Shown: positions 1 through 28,251, counted from the first letter of the stretch. The stretch: DNA of 64,000 bases from Heloderma charlesbogerti (GCA_026122225.1 JANEZZ010001676.1:1488001-1552000); one strand, 5' to 3'. Notes: a model not told the origin generated them from the sequence alone. Translations and numbers: made by a program.

Positions 1-595
1 TCTCTGCTTCTGGCATTGGGGGGTGGGGGGACGGGGATGTGGTGCTGATGTGTAGAGGATTTTTCTACACATAGAAGATTGGACTTTAATTCTTGGTCTC
101 TTCCAGCCCTTTAATTCTGCTCCTAGTGAACAGTTAGTGCCATCTGCAAATAAAGTGCTGGACACAGCATGGGGCTTTCCTCAAGAATGGACAGCTTACA
201 TTAGACCAGAGCAAGAGAGGGAAGGCAAGGGCAAATCAAGGTGGGGCAGGAGAGTTTCAGTAGAAGTACAGGTAAGACAAGACTTGGGTAGTTCAGGAGA
301 CATTCTTTTAAAAAACATAGGATTCAATAGGTTTGAGGAAATAGTCAAACGGGAAGCTCAGACCTCAAAACAAGATCTTTAGGAAATAAACAGAGTGTTC
401 TGCTGGGTGGAGCTTGTAATTCGAGGAACAAGAGAGAGGCTGCAAAATTGTACTTCTGGAGAAAGTACCAATAAGGGAACGCTGAGAGAGAACTTGATAT
501 TGGAGTAAAATACATCATCAGACCTCTTAAAAACTGCTAGACTATTGGATGAATAAGTAGAAGCAATTTTATTATGAGGTATAAGTATACACATG

Positions 596-701
596 AACTT
601 GAGCACACACCGGGAGAGAGCGCAGGACAGGAAGGCCTGGCGTGCTATGGTCCATGGGGTCACGAAGAGTCGGACTCGACTTAACGACTGAACAACAACA
701 A
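596..701 (+). mobile_element. BovB (RTE) LINE, 5'-truncated 3' end with target duplication
   Basis: The sequence gagagagcgcaggacaggaa ... cgacttaacgactgaacaac is the 3' end of BovB, ending in an (ACA)n tail. It is flanked by ATAAGTATACACATG (581-595) and ATAAGTATACACACG (702-716), a 15-bp target-site duplication with one mismatch. The 106-bp insertion is therefore cleanly bounded. Confidence 0.9.
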
Positions 702-1579
702 ATAAGTATACACACGATTACAAACCAGTTGCATAAACCAGGTTTGCACAACTGTGACCCATTCAGCCAAGAACATCCCAGCGGCCGTGTATTGCAATCT
801 GCTGGGTGCCTGACCATCTTCCCTAATTTTTGTCATCTTAAGCAGCAAAAACTGGAGGTTGATCGAGCTTCTGCGCTGCATTAGGCTTGGCGGATTGCAA
901 GTTGTGCATGCCAGTGGCAAACAGTATACATGTTTAAAAGGTCCATTCAATAAGTTTTATAACATTAAGCCACTCTGTGGATAATCATATTTGAGAGAGA
1001 GGGAACATCCCAGGCATGGAGGGTACTTTCCTTAGTAGTTTCACTGTCTTGGTTTCCTCATGGAATGAAGGGCACTGCTGTGCTTAATGTGAAAATGTGA
1101 TGGGATCATTGGAGGGCAATTGTAGTAAAAATAGCACAGCTGACACACAAAATGCCCAAGACAACATTCAGAGTACAGGGAATGGGGTGAAGCTTGTGTG
1201 AAGGGTTTGCTGCATACTGGTGCTAGGTGTCATCAGAGGCATTGCTAGGCATGGACCCATTGGGCCCTGGCCCTGAATCTATTTCCCAGGGCTCTGGATC
1301 TATTCCACAGAGCCCTCAGTGTCTATTGGTGTCAGTAGAAGGTGTTTTTCTCAGCTTAATTGCAATGCAGGGGGCAATTTTCAAGGGGGATGACAGCTGG
1401 GGAGGAAAACTGTTAATTCTCCCTTTCCCACATGCTGCAACATCCTCAAAATAGTCCCTGCATGGCAATTTAGTTTAGAAAACTAATCCATTGGTTTGGG
1501 ATGATCTAAGGCAGGGTGCAAATTAACTGAAGAATTTACTTTGAGATGATTTGGATGAGAAATAAATTGGATGGCTTTG

Positions 1580-2007
1580 TAGTTGTTGTTCAGTCGTTCA
1601 GTCGTGTCCGACTCTTCATGACCCCATGGACCATAGCACACCAGGCCTTCCTGTCCTGCGCTCTCTCCCGGAGCGTGCTCAAGTTCATATTCATTGCATT
1701 GGTGATGCTATCTAGCCATCTCATCCTCTGCCGTCGCCTTTTCCTTTTGCCTTCAGTCTTTCCATCAGGGTCTTTTCCAGAGAGTTTTCTCTTCGCATTA
1801 GGTGGCCAAAATATTGGAGCTTCAGCTTCAGTATCTGTCCTTCCAATGAGCACTCAGGGTTGATTTCCTTTAGGATGGACTGATTTGACCTCCTTGCAGT
1901 CGAGGGGACTCGTAACAGTCTTCTCCAGCACCACAGTTCGAAAGCATCCATTCTTTGGCGCTCAGCCTTCCTTATAGTCCAGCTCTCACAACCATACATT
2001 ACTACTG
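1580..2007 (-). mobile_element. BovB (RTE) LINE, 5'-truncated copy
   Basis: Read on the minus strand, it encodes the C-terminal part of BovB ORF2 (MYGCESWTIRKAERQRMDAF ... with LKLQYFGHLMRR) and ends in the usual GTTGTT-rich tail near 1580. Frames are broken, so it is not functional. Flanking GGATGGCTTTG at 1569-1579 and 2008-2018 forms an 11-bp exact target duplication. BovB is the LINE family shared by squamates and ruminants through horizontal transfer. Confidence 0.92.
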
Positions 2008-2901
2008 GGATGGCTTTGCCAACTGTGAAATTTAAATAAATCCTAATACTTATTTCTTTGTTTGCATATATAGATATAAATTGGCATATGCAGATTTTAT
2101 GGAGATTCTAGTCATACAGGCCTGGGTCCTGGATCTTTTAAACGCCTAACAACACCCCTGGGTGTCATTCTTCCATCCTGTTCTTATGCTGCTCAATCAG
2201 AAATCTCAAACACAATAAATATAATATGGTTTGGGGGAGCACCTCCCCCTTACCATCAGGGCCATATGGAACATTTCCTAGCGAGGTCACATTCTATGAC
2301 TTGCTTTCCCTTCCTCTTCAGTGTTGCAGTTGGATCTATGCCCTGTGGTCCTTTATTGAGGGCTCATCCCCTCCTACGAGCCTGTGGCAGCTGCTTCTGT
2401 TGCCTGCTATGAAGTCATGCATTTTGGACTTGCCAGGGCGAACTTTGGGATTGGATATCTGAGTGCAGCCAGTGTCTGCGCCCGTCCGAATTGGAGTCCT
2501 TGGATGCATTAAGGATGCTCTCTGCGGCTGCAAGGGCTGACTTCTAATTTGTGTGATAGTTCTGTTTGGAGATAGTTGCCAACATTGACTCATCCTTGTG
2601 GACAGGGTGAGGCTTGGAACACTCTTTAAATGGCTTTTACATCATGTGGCCTCAAACTGCTGCAATTGTCTTTGCCTAGGATGATTTTGAAAAAGTGCCT
2701 TCTTACTTTATCAAAGTTATTGCACGGGGAGAGGAGCAAAATGGGCGTGTCTCTCCTTGAGCTATTGAATGTCATGGCAGTTGTACCAGCAGATCTCTTT
2801 GGTGCTCTGGCTTGTGTAGAAAACTCTGTTCTTTCTAAGCATTTATCTCACTGGAAAGTATCTACTGGGCTATCTAATTCCCTGTCATAAGTTGGGATAT
2901 C

Positions 2902-5120
2902 TAGATTCATAGATTCATAGAATAGTAGGGTTGGAGGGGGCCTACGAGGCCATTGAGTCCAACCCCCTGCTCAGTGCAGGAGTCTTAAGTCAGAGCATCC
3001 CTGACAAATGGCTCTCCAGCCTCATCTTGAAGGCCTCCAGTGTGGGAGAGCCCACCACCTCCCCAGGTAATTGGTTCCATTGTCGTATTGCTCTTACAGT
3101 CAGGACGTTTTTCCTGATGTTCAGCCGGAATCTGGCTTCCTGTCACTTGAGCCCATTATTCCGTGTCCTGCACTCTGGGATGATCGAGAAGAGATCCTGG
3201 CCTTCTTCTCTGTGACAACCTTTCAAGTACTTGAAGACTGCTATCATATCTCCCCTCAGTCTTCTCTTCTCAAGGCTAAACATGCCCAGTTCTTTCAGTC
3301 TCTCTTCATAGGGCTTTGTTTCCAGTCCCCTGATCATCTTTGTTGCCCTCCTCTGAACCCTCTGCAGTTTGTCTGCATCCTTCTTAAAGTGTGGTGCCCA
3401 GAACTGGACACAGTACTCCAGATGAGGCCTAACCAGTGCTGAGTAGAGGGGAACTAGTACTTCCCGGGATTTGGAAGTGATGCTTCTATTAATGCAGCCC
3501 AAAAGAGCATTTGCCTTTTTTCAGCCACATCACACTGTTGGCTCATATTCAGCTTGTGATCGACAACAATTCCAAGATCCTTCTCGCTTGTAGTGTGGTT
3601 GAGCCATGTATCCCCCATCTTGTAACTGTGCATTTGGTTTCTTTTTCCGAGGTGCAGAACTTGGCATTTATCCCTATTAAATGTCATTCTGTTGTTTTCT
3701 GCCCAGCGCTCCAGTCTGTCCAGATCACTTTGAATTTTGTTTCTGTCTTCCAAAGTATTAGCCATCCCTCCCAATTTGGTGTCATCTGCAAATTGGATCA
3801 GCATTCCCTGCACCTCCTCCTCCAAGTCATTAATAAAAATGTTGAAGAGCACTGGGCCCAGGACCGAGCCCTGCGGTACCCCACTCGTTACCTCTCCCCA
3901 GTTTGAGAAGGTCCCATTGATAAGCACTCTTTGAGTCCGATTCTGTAGCCAACTGTGGATCCACCGGACCGTTGTTTCATCTAGCCCACTTTGAGCTAGT
4001 TTGCTCATCAGGATATCATGGGGCACTTTGTCGAAAGCTTTGCTGAAGTCAAGGTATATGATGTCTACAGCATTCCCACAATCTACAAGGGAGGTTACTT
4101 GATCAAAAAATGAGATCAGATTTGTCTGGCAGGACTTGTTTTTGACAAATCCATGTTGGCTTCGAGTAATCACGGCATTGTTGTCAAGGTGCTTCCAGAT
4201 GGATTGCTTTATGATCTGCTCCAGAATTTTCCCAGGGATTGATGTCAGACTGACTGGTCTGTAGTTCCCAGGTTCCTCCTTTTTACCCTTTTTGAAGATA
4301 GGGACAACGTTAGCCCTCCTCCAGTCATCTGGCACTTCCCCCATCCTCCATGATTTCTCAAAGAGAATAGACAGCGGTTCTGAGAGTTCTTCTGCCAGTT
4401 CCTTTATGACTCTAGGATGCAGTTCATCTGGCCCTGGAGATTTGAACTCATTCAAAGTAATGAGGTGTTCCTTGACCATATGCCTATCGATCTCAAGCTG
4501 CAATCCTGCCCCTTCAGCCTGTACTTCGCCTTTGCCAGGGGGCTCATAGACCCTCTTTTGGGAGAAGACTGAGCCAAAGTAGGAATTGAGCACCTCTGCC
4601 TTTTCTTTGTCATCTGTTATCGTTTTGCCATCCTTATTTAATAGCTGAACCACCATTTCTTTCCTCTGTCTTTTACTGTGCACATAGCTGAAGAAAGCCT
4701 TTTTATTGTTTTTAACATCCCTTGCTAACCTCAGCTCATTCTCAGCTTTAGCCTTCCTGACGCCATCCCTGCAATTCTGTGCTATCTGCCTGTACTCTTC
4801 CTTTGTTACTTGGCCTTTTTTCCACTTCCTATATGTGTCCTTTTTTGTTTTCAGGTCATCCCTAAGCTTTTTGTGAAGCCACATTGGCTTCTTCTGTTGT
4901 CTTCCACCTTTTCTTCTTGTTGGAATTGCTTGTGATTGTGCGTTGAGAATTTCCTTTTTTAAAAGCTCCCACCCATCTTGGACTCCTTTTCTCGCTAGCA
5001 TCGCTTGCCATGGGACCTTATTGATCATTGTTCTGAGTTTATGAAAATCAGCTTTCCTAAAATCTAGGGTACACGTTTGACTACACTCGGCTTTTGCTTC
5101 CCTTAGAACCATCTTAGAAT
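2902..5120 (-). mobile_element. CR1 LINE, 5'-truncated, reverse transcriptase largely open
   Basis: The minus strand carries a 552-codon open frame (5112 to 3454) covering the region between endonuclease and reverse transcriptase and most of the reverse transcriptase: NYRPVSLTSIPGK, DFSKAFDKVPHD, SGVPQGSVLGP and the catalytic FADD box are present. The C-terminal part continues in another frame (3502-3143). Compared with the second copy at 5848-6896, one G is missing next to 3521, which causes the frame break. The 3' end at 2902 shows the CR1 ATTCATAG repeats. The endonuclease domain is absent, so the copy is 5'-truncated (about 2.2 of roughly 4.5 kb). Confidence 0.95.
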
Positions 5121-5847
5121 CTGTAGCATCCCTGTGATTTAGATTTTCTTACATCTCCAAGGATTTGATTGCCTGGCCTCCCTTGGTAGCTTGTTATCTG
5201 ATGACCTGGTAGGACTGGTATAGAAAAAAAATTAAAAGCAAATCCGTAATGTAATCTACTTGTATGGTTAAATACAGCTTGTCCTATCCTTCATGGATAC
5301 AGTGTACTGTATTCCCTTCTTCTTTTGGAAATCTTTTAAAATATTCCTATTAGTCTTCTTTTCTTAGGACTGAACAACCTTTCTCTGTATTGGAGAAAAT
5401 AGCAAATTAAGCCATCATAAATAAACCATTCCCTAGCAAAACCAAACCACAGGACTAGCCTTGTAGCTGTTTGAAAGACTATGGCTGTTTCTTTTTCTTT
5501 CTGGTTTGGGTTGATGTCTGAGCTGGAAAATGCTAGAACATGGGACAGCAGTTTTTTGGTTAGTGGCCTGCACGTTGCTGGAGGCAGATAAGATAGTCTC
5601 TGTCCTGTGGTGCTTGCTTGCCTTATTTTCATTTAAGGAATGTATCTTTGACTGTGAAATGGCCCAACCCACTATATTAGCCACAGGGGCTGTAATTTGA
5701 CTCTCTTATGCCCATTCCAAATAGTACGTTGCATTCCTGTATTATGGCACTGATGTGAGTGGTTCCATAGCTGCAACATGTCATGGAGTCAGTCTAATTC
5801 TGCTTCTAATGAATTTCTGGAAATGCACCACAGAATCCAATTCATGG

Positions 5848-6896
5848 TTCATAGAATCATAGAATAGTAGGGTTGGAAGGGGCCTCCAAGGCCATTGAGT
5901 CCAACCCCCTGCTCAATGCAGGAATCCAAGTCAGAGCATCCCTGACAAATGGCTCTCCAGCCTCGTCTTGAAGGCCTCCAGTGTGGGAGAGCCCACCACC
6001 TCCCCAGGTAATTGGTTCCATTGTCGTATTGCTCTTACAGTCAGGACGTTTTTCCTGATGTTCAGCTGGAATCTGGCTTCCTGTCACTTGAGCCCATTAT
6101 TCCGCGTCCTGCACTCTGGGATGATGGAGAAGAGATCCTGGCCTTCTTCTCTGTGACAACCTTTCAAGTACTTGAAGAGTGCTATCCTATCTCCCCTCAG
6201 TCTTCTCTTCTCAAGGCTAAACATGCCCAGTTCTTTCAGTCTCTCTTCATAGGGCTTTGTTTCCAGTCCCCTGATCATCTTTGTTGCCCTCCTCTGAACC
6301 CTCTGCAGTTTGTCTGCATCCTTCTTAAAGTGTGGTGCCCAGAACTGGACACAGTACTCCAGATGAGGCCTAACCAGTGCTGAGTAGAGGGGAACTAGTA
6401 CTTCCCGGGATTTGGAAGTGATGCTTCTATTAATGCAGCCCAAAAGAGCATTGGCCTTTTTTGCAGCCACATCACAGTGTTGGCTCATATTCAGCTTGTG
6501 ATCGACAACAATTCCAAGATCCTTCTCGCTTGTAGTGTGGTTGAGCCACGTATCCCCCATCTTGTAACTGTGCATTTGGTTTCTTTTTCCGAGGTGCAGA
6601 ACTTGGCATTTATCCCTATTAAATGTCATTCTGTTGTTTTCTGCCCAGCGCTCCAGTCTGTCCAGATCACTTTGAATTCTGTTTCTGTCTTCCAAAGTAT
6701 TAGCTATCCCGCCCAATTTGGTGTCATCTGCAAATCTGATCAGCATTCCCTGCACCTCCTCCTCCAAGTCATTAATAAAAATATTGAAGAGCACTGGGCC
6801 CAGGACTGAGCCCTGCGGTACCCCACTCGTTACCTCTCCCCAGTTTGAGAAGGTCCCATTGAGAAGCACTCTTTGAGTCCGATTCTGTAGCCAACT
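5848..6896 (-). mobile_element. CR1 LINE, 5'-truncated, same subfamily as the copy at 2902
   Basis: This copy is almost identical by eye to the 3' 1.0 kb of the CR1 at 2902-5120 and lies in the same orientation only 0.7 kb away. The open frame runs through FADD to the end ([10 protein letters not shown]) without the frame break of the first copy. Similarity stops at CCAACT (6896), where a short TACAAGTGGT tandem repeat begins. Confidence 0.95.
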
Positions 6897-6945
6897 ACAA
6901 GTGGTTACAACTACAAGTGTTACAAGTGGTTGTAACACTTTATCT

Positions 6946-7141
6946 GGGGAGAGGCTGAAGCTCAGTGGTAGAGCCCCTGCTTTGCATGCAAATGGTCCCA
7001 GGCTCAACTCCCAGCATCTCCCAAGTAGGGTAAGAAAGAATCTTGCCTGAAACCCTGGAGAGCTGCTGCCACTCAGTGTCAACAATACTGGGCTAGATGG
7101 CCCAGTGGTCTGACACTATATAAGGCAGCTTCCTATGTTCC
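6946..7141 (+). mobile_element. tRNA-derived SINE
   Basis: The A-box-like GCTCAGTGGTAGAGC and B-box-like GGCTCAACTCCC are followed by a body ending in AAGGCAGCTTCCTATGTTCC. The same family occurs at 15231 and 31551 (minus). It is an insertion, not a tRNA gene. Confidence 0.85.
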
Positions 7142-8178
7142 TAAGCAAATAAATCAACCTGCAGGCATATTTGTTTGATGATTTTGTGTTCAGTGGGCTT
7201 AACACTCCTGTGCACTCGTGGTACACAAGTGAGAGACAGAAATGCTGGTGAGTGGGACCTCACTCTTCACCACCACCATCCAGTATCATATTATGGCCTT
7301 AACTTGCCCTTGGCCAAAATGAACTTTTGAGACAGGAACTTTTTTTTCCGTACAAGCTTGAGTTCTGCCCTGTGTCAAGAATGATCACTGTAAGCGCCTT
7401 ATCTGTCTGTAAAACTCAGCTCCTGATCCACTCTTCCAACATCTCCTGTGGTCTCCATAATCCCATCCTGGGTTTGTTTTCTCAGTCTTGCTAGAATATG
7501 ACAGAACCCTGGGAACTAGTTTTTATCTATCTATATAGATTACTGGGTTATTAAACTCTTTAGCACTTCTCAGTGTTCTTTAATAGCCCTTTGAGCTCAG
7601 CAAAAACTTTGTGTGAGTGCACTTCCCATTCTTGGGTGGAGTCTGAGAGGGAAGGTTTTGCCCAAGACAGTCCTGCTCTTCCATGTACAAAGTTATCCTA
7701 CACATGGGCAACTGGACCATAGTGGCCCTCAGTCTGGCACTGTTTGGTGTGTCTTTGGGTAAATATTAGCAAGTTGTGTTGCCCTTTCAGCTGCCCCCCT
7801 TGGGGACTGATGCCCTTTTACACTTGTGAGGCTTTGAGATAAACAGCTCCTTTCTGAACCATGAGTTTGCTGAGCCAAGGGCTGCAATTCAGTGAAGTGC
7901 AAATCTATAAATAGGCGATGATGACTGTTCCATGGGCTGCTGCAACTGAATTAGCAAGTCTCTTCTGCTTGTTGCTTGACTTACCTTGATTAATCAACAA
8001 TCCTCAAGCTCCATTTGTTTGTTTGTTCAATGCTAACTGTTCTGACCTTTGTCACACACCAGGTACTTTCTTTTTTTAAAGGACAAGCAGCCCTCCTGGC
8101 AATCTGAAAGTTGGCTCAAGATCAACAGAGGCCACTAACAGCTGACAAACAATTTGCAGAGTCCCGCAGGTTTTGAAC

Positions 8179-8313
8179 CAGGGCAGGCAACCTGGTGGCC
8201 TCGAGATATTTTGGACTACTGCTCCCATTATCCCTGACCATTGGCCATGCTGGCTGGTGCTTATGAAAGTTGTAGTCTGCAGCATCTGGAGGGCACCAGA
8301 TTGCCTACCCCTG
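8179..8313. mobile_element. Short hAT-like inverted-repeat element
   Basis: The arms CAGGGCAGGCAACCTGGTGG and the complementary GGGCACCAGATTGCCTACCC (shortened) enclose the internal palindrome TTGGACTACTGCTCCCAT / GTTGTAGTCTGCAGCATC. This family recurs throughout the window. Confidence 0.75.
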
Positions 8314-8630
8314 CTTTAGAATGTTAGACAGGGGTGTCTGATGGTATTGGTATTAAGCTGCAGTCCAGCAGCCTGTTCTTCTCGTGCCCGCTAGGACTTT
8401 GCCATGCACTGAAATGAGCGGGACACCCTATGTGCATAGGCCTGGCCTTCTCACTGTAATGAACAGCAAAGTCCTCAAGTGTAGGACCTCAGAACATGTG
8501 CAGGGCACTAGATTGCAACAATAGGATTCATAAACAAATGTGTAACAGGGTGTTCTGCTTATACTCTTAGTCTGCTTAGTCTGCCCAAAAAGAACTTTTC
8601 CCAGGTCAGACTAGTAGTGACAGCCCCATA

Positions 8631-8695
8631 CAGCAGGTGTGAGCAACCTTTTTCCGGTCAAGGGCCATGTCCCCTCACAGGTAATCTGTCAAGGG

Positions 8696-8735
<40 letters not shown>

Positions 8736-8985
8736 CGGGGGGGCAGGTGCTAAAGCCAGTGGTGGGGCAAGGCCAGAGCCAAAAGTGGGTAGGTTGCCTG
8801 ATTTCTCTTTCTGCCATTCCATTTTCTCTCTGTTCGTCTTCCTTCCTGCCTAGCAGGTTGCCTGGGTAGGAGTAGATCCTTCTTGCCAGAGGTCTGAATT
8901 GTTCACATGCAATGAGTTTTTAAAATTAGGTTGAGAGCCACATGAAATTAGGACAAGGGCCGCAGACTGCCCACCCGTGCCATAA
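8631..8985. mobile_element. hAT-like non-autonomous element containing a (TG)n tract
   Basis: It starts GCAGGTGTGAGCAACCTTTT and ends with GGGCCGCAGACTGCCCACCC GTGCC, imperfect inverted ends typical of hAT-derived repeats. A (TG)n tract lies at 8697-8734. Confidence 0.5.
8697..8734. repeat. (TG)n microsatellite
   Basis: About 19 TG units in an uninterrupted run, inside the hAT-like element. Confidence 0.95.
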
Positions 8986-9144
8986 GGTGTGCAGCTTGAC
9001 TTCTATGGAGTGACTTGTTGATTGAGCAAGTTTCTCTCTGCAGGGTACTTGTTTGTGGCACAGGAGGGTAGAGAACAGTCTTGCCCTATAACAGGAAGTT
9101 ACGTCCCTTCCTGCTAGAAAAGGCCCAAAGCAGCGCTTTTTTCT

Positions 9145-9246
9145 GTTATTTATTTAATTACATTTTTGTCCTCCAAGGAGCTCAGGGGACTTGAACCCTG
9201 CTCTATCTCTGGCCAAAATCCAAAACCCTGACCACTGCACCAGAGT
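9145..9246 (-). mobile_element. tRNA-derived SINE fragment
   Basis: A TTATTTATTTAATTACATTT tail on the + strand is followed by CTCCAAGGAGCTCAGGGGAC and the remains of B- and A-boxes (CCCTGACCACTGCACCAG). It is an internally deleted copy of the family at 16688. Confidence 0.55.
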
Positions 9247-9454
9247 GGTGCTCTTACCCTGCTTCCTGATCTCCAGGTGTGGAATGTTCCTGCTTTGTGT
9301 AAAGTGGCATACACTTGCTGCTGTAGTGACAGCAGGACAAACTTTCACATGTCATATTAGTAGAAATCAAATAAGGTATCTTCCAAGCCGTGGTTAATAA
9401 TTGACTTGGAGATACTTCATTACAGATTCCCATCCTCTTTTACACTCTCAGGTT

Positions 9455-10015
9455 CTTTTTGAGATTTATTTGTCATCCTATAGCTAATAGCTCTCAGGAT
9501 GATGTACAATAACACAAATGCAATCCAAAATCCACATAAAAACAGAAACAGTACAATAAAACATGAAATTAAAAGCAACAATCAGTTAAAAGCAGCTGAG
9601 GCTACAACAGGCATCACAAGAAGTTCTAACAGTACCAAAGTTAAGAGTACTTAAAAACACGGTATAGCAGCAGAAATATACAGATGATTAAAAGGCCTGA
9701 GAGAATAAAAAGGTCTTTGCCTGGCTGGCACCGAAAATATAACAAAGTAGGTGCCAGGCAGACCTCTCTGGGGAGAGTATTCCATAACTTTAGGGGGCTA
9801 GTACTGAAAAGACCTGCTCCTAAGTAACCATCTACCTTATCTCAGCATGGGAGGTCCCTTGGAGCAGGGCCCCTCATGATGATCTCTTAGCTCAGGTAGG
9901 AATATACAGGAAGAGGTGCTCCTTCAGGTACAGGAGCCCAAGCTGAAATGGGTTTTGTAGTTAATGCCAGCACTTTGAACTGGTTTTTAAATCGTTACAA
10001 AAACCTCAGAAGGAT
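9455..10015 (-). mobile_element. L2 LINE 3' fragment
   Basis: The AATACATAAAA-rich tail and the line 'gcagacctctctggggagag ... ttccataactttaggggg' are typical of the 3' end of squamate L2 in antisense. No intact frame. Confidence 0.65.
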
Positions 10016-11154
10016 GGATCCAACATGTGTCATGCCACCCCAGGAATGGTTAGCTAAACATGCACAGGCCTCTTTCCAGGCCTTCTCTCTTAGGAGTTAC
10101 TCCCCTTTTCTTTATTTCCATATCTGGCTTTAATCTTGAAGAAGTGTAAACCTCAGAAATCTTCTTGTATTTTCCTCCAGCATATTTCTTCCAGTATTTT
10201 TATTTATTTCATTTCAGTAATATTGAGTTGAGTCCTCTGGCCAGTGGCCATCTTCTGAGGAGTCAAGAGCACACCCTTTCATGGAGCTTAAGCTGAATGT
10301 GTTACTTACAGTGATAGGAGAGCAAATAGGAGATGAGATTTCTCTTTGGCTGGTAAATTAGTTTTTAGGGATTATCTGCACATTCCCCCCACCCCCACCC
10401 AGTCTAGACATTTAGCACTTTGGTTAACAGAGTGGGGTTTTCTCTCTGTTGGGTTTTTCCCAGGGATGGAGAAACACTGCAAACTCCTGCAGCACTCCGT
10501 TCTACAGTGTGGTTGGTAAGAGGCGGGGAGGGGATAGACTACTTGGGTAGGAGGTAATCTGTCTTCCTCCCCTCCCCCATTACTGACTCTTTCTAGCAAC
10601 TGTGGCTAAGAAATGTTCCCCAGCAGAGTCACCATCACCACCCGCACCCAAATCTAAAAGTCTCCCCCCCACACACACGCAATAATAATAGTACTGAAAA
10701 CTGGCAGGCTGCACTGTAGTTCTCTTTTTTAAAATCCCTTTCAGATTTCTGTCCAGAAAAATACTTTGTACACTGTACTTTGAAATGACATCTTCAAGTA
10801 AGAGACTGTAAGAACTAACTTAGAATTTGCCAAATTGCAGTGAGCCCCTCCCCTTGATGTTTTCTAGATGAGCTTTATGTCAGATGATTCTTTGGTATCT
10901 GATATCTGGCAGGTGCTGGAAGTATAAAGCTACAGCTTTAATCTTCTGTTCTAGAAAGCTGGTCTGGTTTTAGCTAATACATCCAAAGCCTGGAACAAAT
11001 ATGGCTTGTGTCTCCCTTGGCACCAACAGTCAGGCCTTCTGTTTTGTCATTTACTTCCTCCCACTCCTGTTTCTATGGATGTTGCAGCAATTTTTTTATT
11101 GATTTGTTAGCTAACTTCTGAGAATTGTTTCTCCATTTAAAATTGCAGTAAAAG

Positions 11155-11181
11155 CTGGTGTGTGTGTGTGTGTGTGTGTGT
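11155..11181. repeat. (TG)n microsatellite
   Basis: About 13 TG units in intron 1. Confidence 0.9.
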
Positions 11182-11699
11182 ATTTAGAAAGTTCCAGCAA
11201 TACACAGTGCAATGAACCAAGACTGTTGCCATCATATTGATTAGCAAGTATGGGGGAGTAGGCAAGGCTCTGCCTGTGTTCCCAAGCAGTCAGGGGTCCT
11301 TCATTATTGGGGGAAAGGGGAACAGATGCTGCTGGATGTGTATAATTTTGATGCTGGCAGCTAGAAACATGAAATATTTTTCCAATCCTGTTGTTAAGCT
11401 TCCAGTCAAACGCACAGTTCATACTGTACCAAGCCAAATACAGCTCAGTATTGTGGCCTGCCAGGGATTTGACATATACACTCCTCTATTTTTGTAGTTC
11501 AAGACAAGCACAAACATGCGGAAGGTCCATTAAGCCCCTGGTGGGTCACAAGTTGTGCAGGTCTGGTCTATAGCATTTTTTGTCTGTGTGAAGTACACAG
11601 TATACCATTAATGTTACAGATATGGCAATGAAGGGCCATGTCCTTCCGTATGAATGTGTTGCCCATAACTTACGATCATCATTGGAAGCTGTGTTATTT

Positions 11700-12035
11700 T
11701 CCCCACCTTCTAGAGAGGCTTGTTAGATGGGTACTTGGAACAGGGACTTCTTGGTACCAGCACTGTGATTGTGGAATCCTCTCGTGATGGAGGTGAGATT
11801 GGCTCCTTCCATATTTTGCTTCAGACAGGGAATAAAGACTAGTTTTTAAATTGGGCTTTTAATGTTGTGTAATGTTTTTGTCACTCCTTAACTGTAATTG
11901 CTGCTCTTATTTTATTGTAAGGGTTTTTTCCTCCTGTGTTCTATGGTTTTATGTGTTTTAGTGTTTTTATTGTACTTCGCCCCAAGTGCCTAGTAGGCAG
12001 ATGGTGCAATTTATAAACCTATTAAACAAACAAAT
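11700..12035 (+). mobile_element. L2 LINE 3' end
   Basis: The sense-strand L2 3' part ends in TGTACTTCGCCCCAAGTGCC and a short tail with TAAACAAACAAA. It lies about 300 bp before FBXO31 exon 2. Confidence 0.6.
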
Positions 12036-12322
12036 GGATGCTGAATAGCCTAAACTTAAATGAAATTCTTCAATTATAACCGTCGTATATAGCTTCTAGG
12101 TTAAGACTGAAGAACATATGGACACTATGGACTTTATTTTGTTGGTTTTGTTTTGTCGGTTGCATTCCAGAACTGACTAGGCCTGTGTCAATGTGATCAA
12201 ACCACGGTGAATGCTTGCAGGTACTTTCTTTTGTGGAACTCCCAAGGTTTCTATTGGAAAAGGCAATTTAACATTCTTGTCTCTGGACAGCAGGTGGCAT
12301 TGCACAACTTAATATTTTATGA

Positions 12323-27893
<15,571 letters not shown>

Positions 27894-28245
27894 TGGTGGC
27901 TGCCCAGCAGCTGGAGGAGACAGGAATCCACTTTTCCTGGCTTAGGGGACAGGGCACTTGCCCTTGGGAGTGAGAGATAGCATGCACTTCTCAATAAGGC
28001 CTTGTTACCAAAACGTACTCACCTGCTCCTTAGCGCACTAACTATACTTCCCCGGTATGCTGTGTATAGTTTGTAATATAGCTCTGCATATTGGGAGGGC
28101 AGCCTGTCGAGACAGCAGATAGCATGCTTGTGTTTTTCTGTTATTTTTTCCCCCAAAAGGTTGGTGCCTGAGTTGAGACAAACAAATCCAGCGCCTTGCA
28201 GAGAATGTAAATAATCGAATGGCAGTTCTGAGCGTGTGAGTGTAT

Positions 28246-28251
28246 ATTAAA
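28246..28251 (+). promoter_or_regulatory. Proximal polyadenylation signal ATTAAA
   Basis: ATTAAA lies 353 bases after the FBXO31 stop codon and is followed by T-rich sequence. It is a plausible signal for a short 3' UTR, with no direct support beyond the hexamer and position. Confidence 0.4.

Noticed and set aside
3071..3442. 123-codon + strand frame, repeated almost identically at 6012-6383
   Set aside because: It is the antisense of the CR1 reverse transcriptase C-terminus, not a gene family.
6946..7141. Possible tRNA gene (A and B boxes)
   Set aside because: There is no cloverleaf or acceptor pairing, and the same sequence recurs with a shared SINE tail at 15231 and 31551.
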